Positions 61,842 to 64,000 of a DNA stretch of 64,000 bases are shown here, in pieces (the first letter of the stretch is position 1; every line of letters begins with the position of its first letter). This DNA comes from Methylocystis heyeri. GTDB taxonomy: Bacteria > Pseudomonadota > Alphaproteobacteria > Rhizobiales > Beijerinckiaceae. The DNA is taken from assembly GCF_004802635.2 (NCBI RefSeq), contig NZ_CP046052.1, positions 4,487,948-4,551,947 on the forward strand, in the 5' to 3' direction. Both the position numbers and the translations under genes were made by a program. Under the pieces are notes generated by a model. It ran no database searches. It had not been told where the DNA came from and saw only the letters and a program-made list of their open reading frames with translations.

Positions 61842-62615
61842 ATGAGCTATGAGACCATCCAGGTCGAAATCCATGGCGGCGCCGGGCTCGTCAGGCTTCA
61901 CCGGCCCGAGGCCCTCAATGCGCTGAATGCGAGACTCATCGACGAGCTCGATCAGGCGCTGACCGCCTTCGAGGCGGACGAGCGCATTGGCTGTCATGTT
62001 CTGACCGGCTCCGAAAAGGCGTTCGCCGCCGGGGCGGACATCAAGGAAATGCAGGCGAAAAGCTTCGCCGACGCCTATCTCGGCGACTTTATTTCGCGTT
62101 GGGAATGCGTGGCGAGGCTGCGCAAGCCGATCATCGCCGCGGTGAGCGGCTATGCGCTCGGGGGAGGCTGCGAACTCGCGATGATGTGCGATTTCATCAT
62201 CGCTTCGGAGACGGCGCAATTCGGCCAGCCCGAGATCAAATTGGGCGTCATTCCGGGGGCTGGCGGCACGCAGCGGCTGACCCGGGCCATCGGCAAGGCC
62301 AAGGCCATGGACCTCTGCCTCACCGGGCGTTTCATGGGCGCCGAGGAAGCGGAGCGCGCCGGTCTGGTCGCGAGGGTGGTTCCCGAGGAGCAGTTGTTCG
62401 CCGAAGCGATCAAGGCCGCCCAGATCGTCGCGGGGATGTCGCTGCCCGCCGCGATGACGGCCAAGGAAGCAGTCGACCGCGCCTATGAATCGACCCTGGC
62501 TGAAGGGGTGAAATTCGAGCGGCGCGCCTTCTACGCCTTGTTCGCGACCGAGGATCAAAAGGAAGGCATGGCGGCTTTTATCGAGAAGAGACGGCCGAAA
62601 TTCAAGAATCGGTGA
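61842..62615 (+). CDS. Enoyl-CoA hydratase
   Basis: The 257-residue crotonase-fold protein hydrates trans-2-enoyl-CoA in fatty acid degradation. The oxyanion-hole motif is [11 protein letters not shown], and the two catalytic glutamates lie in [16 protein letters not shown] and [19 protein letters not shown]. All are intact, which supports a true hydratase rather than an isomerase. It precedes rpsT, an order common in Hyphomicrobiales next to dnaA. Confidence 0.92.
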   Translation: MSYETIQVEIHGGAGLVRLHRPEALNALNARLIDELDQALTAFEADERIGCHVLTGSEKAFAAGADIKEMQAKSFADAYLGDFISRWECVARLRKPIIAAVSGYALGGGCELAMMCDFIIASETAQFGQPEIKLGVIPGAGGTQRLTRAIGKAKAMDLCLTGRFMGAEEAERAGLVARVVPEEQLFAEAIKAAQIVAGMSLPAAMTAKEAVDRAYESTLAEGVKFERRAFYALFATEDQKEGMAAFIEKRRPKFKNR

Positions 62616-62783
62616 ACCTGCCGAAGAGGGGCCCGCCCGGAGGCGCCTCGCGGCTCCGGCCGCGCATTTTGCGTTGACGTGCGGCCGGACGCGGGCGTAT
62701 AAGGCTCGGGATGTGGCCGCGTTTTCGCGGCCCGATTATTTTTCTGGGGAGCTGTCGGCTCTCCGCCAAAGAAAGCAGAACAA

Positions 62784-63056
62784 ATGGCCAATACGAGCTC
62801 GGCTAAAAAGGCCGTTCGCAAGATCGCCCGCCGCACTGCGGTGAACCGCGCCCGTCGCAGCGTGCTGAGGACTTTCGTGCGCAAGGTCGAGGAGGCGATC
62901 GCCTCCGGCGACGCCGCCGTGGCGGCTCAGGCCCTGCAGACCGCCGCCCCCGTGGTCATGAAGGCGGCTCAGCGCGGCGTCATTCACAAGAACACGGCGT
63001 CCCGCAAGGTGTCGCGTCTGACGGCGCGCGTTAAGGCGCTTTCGGCGTCCGCCTGA
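62784..63056 (+). CDS. rpsT: 30S ribosomal protein S20
   Basis: The 90-residue, Ala/Lys/Arg-rich helical protein [25 protein letters not shown]... is bacterial S20, which binds 16S rRNA early in 30S assembly. It ends [19 protein letters not shown] as expected. A strong terminator follows at 63088. In related genomes dnaA is the next gene. Confidence 0.96.
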   Translation: MANTSSAKKAVRKIARRTAVNRARRSVLRTFVRKVEEAIASGDAAVAAQALQTAAPVVMKAAQRGVIHKNTASRKVSRLTARVKALSASA

Positions 63057-63087
63057 TCGGCCGATACCCTATACCCGCTCACAAAGG

Positions 63088-63112
63088 CCCGGCTCAGCCG
63101 GGTCTTTTTTTT
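63088..63112 (+). terminator. Rho-independent terminator after rpsT
   Basis: A 7-bp perfect stem, cccggct / agccggg, with a one-base loop centre is followed by nine T with one C. Confidence 0.88.
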
Positions 63113-63316
63113 GCGTGGCGACTACCCGATTGCGACGTCTTTATGTCGATGCAATTAAGCCACACCTTCCTATATTTTTTGGCTTCGATTGCGCGCGCCG
63201 CTAAATGGCCCGCGATTCAGTCCCTTGTGTGCAAGATGCTTTTGGAGGTCGCGCAAGTGCCGTCTTGACACATTTATGAAGGGCTTTTGTCTGGCCGTCG
63301 GCGGCGGCGCGTCAAT

Positions 63317-63345
63317 TTGACTTGGCCATTTCCCGCGATTTTAGA
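63317..63345 (+). promoter_or_regulatory. Candidate sigma-70 promoter, rightward
   Basis: TTGACT (63317-63322) and TTTAGA (63340-63345) are spaced by 17 nt. If dnaA lies just right of the window, this could be one of its promoters with a long leader. Confidence 0.4.
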
Positions 63346-63713
63346 CATCCAGCAAATCATTGGTTTACATCAGGAGTAGCGAACCGAATTCATTTACCTC
63401 GTGTCCCCGGCGCAATGATTCATCTCCTCTGGTCATTGCGTCGAAAGCGAGGCGCATGTAGTTTTCTTCCTGTCGAACAACGGAGAGAACCGGCCATCGA
63501 GACAGCATCGAAGCATGGTCGGCAAATCTTCTAAATTCGTGATCCGTTCACACTTCGCGTCCTTATGGAATGCCGGCGCAAGCCGGCAGAACGCGAGTTC
63601 GACAGCACAAACGAGTAGTGTTCACGCGGCGAGTGCTCCTGAGTTGGCGACGCTTTTTGTGACGAGTGGGACTGATAGAGAAGCGGCAGCTTTTCTAGGT
63701 TGGGGGATTCGCT

Positions 63714-63890
63714 ATGGCGTCTGTGCGGAAGACCGGGGATATCCACATTGTCTTCGTGGCGAAATGCGCCTTCGAAAGCGCCCTGATAAATTGGAGCGGC
63801 GTTTTCGGCGATCTTAGCTTCGCTTCATATCTAGATAGTGCGATAGGTCCGCCACGGCATGAGCCGGCGGACTTCGGAGAGTCCTGCTGA
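63714..63890 (+). pseudogene. Possible remnant of an IS200/IS605-type transposase
   Basis: A 58-codon ORF begins MASVRKTGDIHIVFVAKC. The HIVFVAK piece recalls the HLVFVTKYRR start of Y1 (TnpA) transposases, but the catalytic HUH and tyrosine motifs are absent and the rest does not match. It could be a decayed fragment or chance. No ribosome binding site is seen. Confidence 0.2.
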
Positions 63891-64000
63891 GAGCCTTCAG
63901 GCGCAGCGTTCTCCGAATTTTTTCTGATACTTCGGAACCAAATGCCTTCGGCCGCTCTCGCAGCCGGATCGGTGTGTCTGTTCCTTTGTCAAGGCACGTC

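Larger units (their letters stand above)
63113..64000. other. Gene-poor region after rpsT, probably upstream of dnaA
   Basis: Nearly 0.9 kb without a supported gene. It is visibly more AT-rich at 63130-63200 and 63260-63400 than the flanks. Only one near-DnaA box was found: atatccaca, 63739-63747, one mismatch to ttatccaca. A cluster typical of an origin is therefore not evident. A candidate promoter lies at 63317-63345. A short ORF with faint transposase-like features lies at 63714-63890. Confidence 0.5.

Noticed and set aside
63322..63534. 70-codon ORF in the region after rpsT, and a 100-codon ORF at 63515-63817
   Set aside because: No ribosome binding sites, no motifs, amino-acid composition typical of random frames, and they overlap the candidate promoter and the other short ORF.
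63739..63747. Replication origin at the right end
   Set aside because: Only one near-consensus DnaA box was found by eye. Gene context suggests dnaA lies nearby, but an origin cannot be claimed.

Overview
This 64 kb, GC-rich window reads as chromosomal DNA of an alphaproteobacterium, most likely order Hyphomicrobiales (Rhizobiales). The evidence is gene order: prmC-DUF4167-clpB; hisB-DUF2628-hisH-hisA-hisF-hisE-coaA; rnd-lptC-lptA; coaBC-dut; an enoyl-CoA hydratase followed by rpsT with dnaA expected just past the right edge; and a 5'-end pmtA-like phospholipid methyltransferase. A methanotroph of the Methylocystaceae is possible, but no diagnostic gene is present. Almost all genes are housekeeping.

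Layout. 1-5 kb: 3' end of valS, a lytic transglycosylase, an unknown membrane-anchored periplasmic protein, a Bax-inhibitor-1 protein and a DUF2794 protein. 5-14 kb: htpG, prmC, DUF4167, a small ORF, a MOSC protein and clpB. 14-21 kb: a membrane GGDEF/EAL protein, coaA and the tightly overlapping histidine operon. 21-26 kb: a three-gene RND efflux operon (adaptor, permease, TetR regulator) with a striking 13-bp inverted repeat upstream. 26-31 kb: dnaK and dnaJ, separated by a small acidic ORF, repeats and a MntA-HepT (HEPN/MNT) toxin-antitoxin pair whose hepT stop codon lies one base before the dnaJ start. 31-38 kb: pmtA-like gene, pyrF, a HAD hydrolase, xth, a large membrane protein, a complete 1200-bp ISAs1-family element with a 10-bp target duplication, then rpmI-rplT.

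38-50 kb is an exopolysaccharide locus: WecG/TagA transferase, flippase, three GT4-like transferases, a methyltransferase, a VpsF-like polymerase/ligase, a Wzz protein with a degenerate tyrosine-kinase-like domain, and a GINT1-like propeller protein. 50-53 kb: lptA, lptC, rnd and a FitAB-type toxin-antitoxin pair. 53-58 kb: leuA behind a leader peptide with six consecutive leucine codons, and acnA. 58-64 kb: recF, coaBC-dut-Rrf2 (all overlapping), enoyl-CoA hydratase, rpsT, and about 0.9 kb of largely gene-free DNA.

The intergenic spaces carry two families of dispersed palindromic repeats. One is REP-like (about 60-95 bp, core ggccgggacaagcccggcc). The other is a double-hairpin element bounded by CTAG, with stems that differ between copies by compensating changes. 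The points most worth a second look are the HEPN/MNT module inside the dnaK-dnaJ locus, the leucine leader, the RND operator, the rpmI leader disturbed by the IS element, and the degenerate kinase domain of the Wzz protein.
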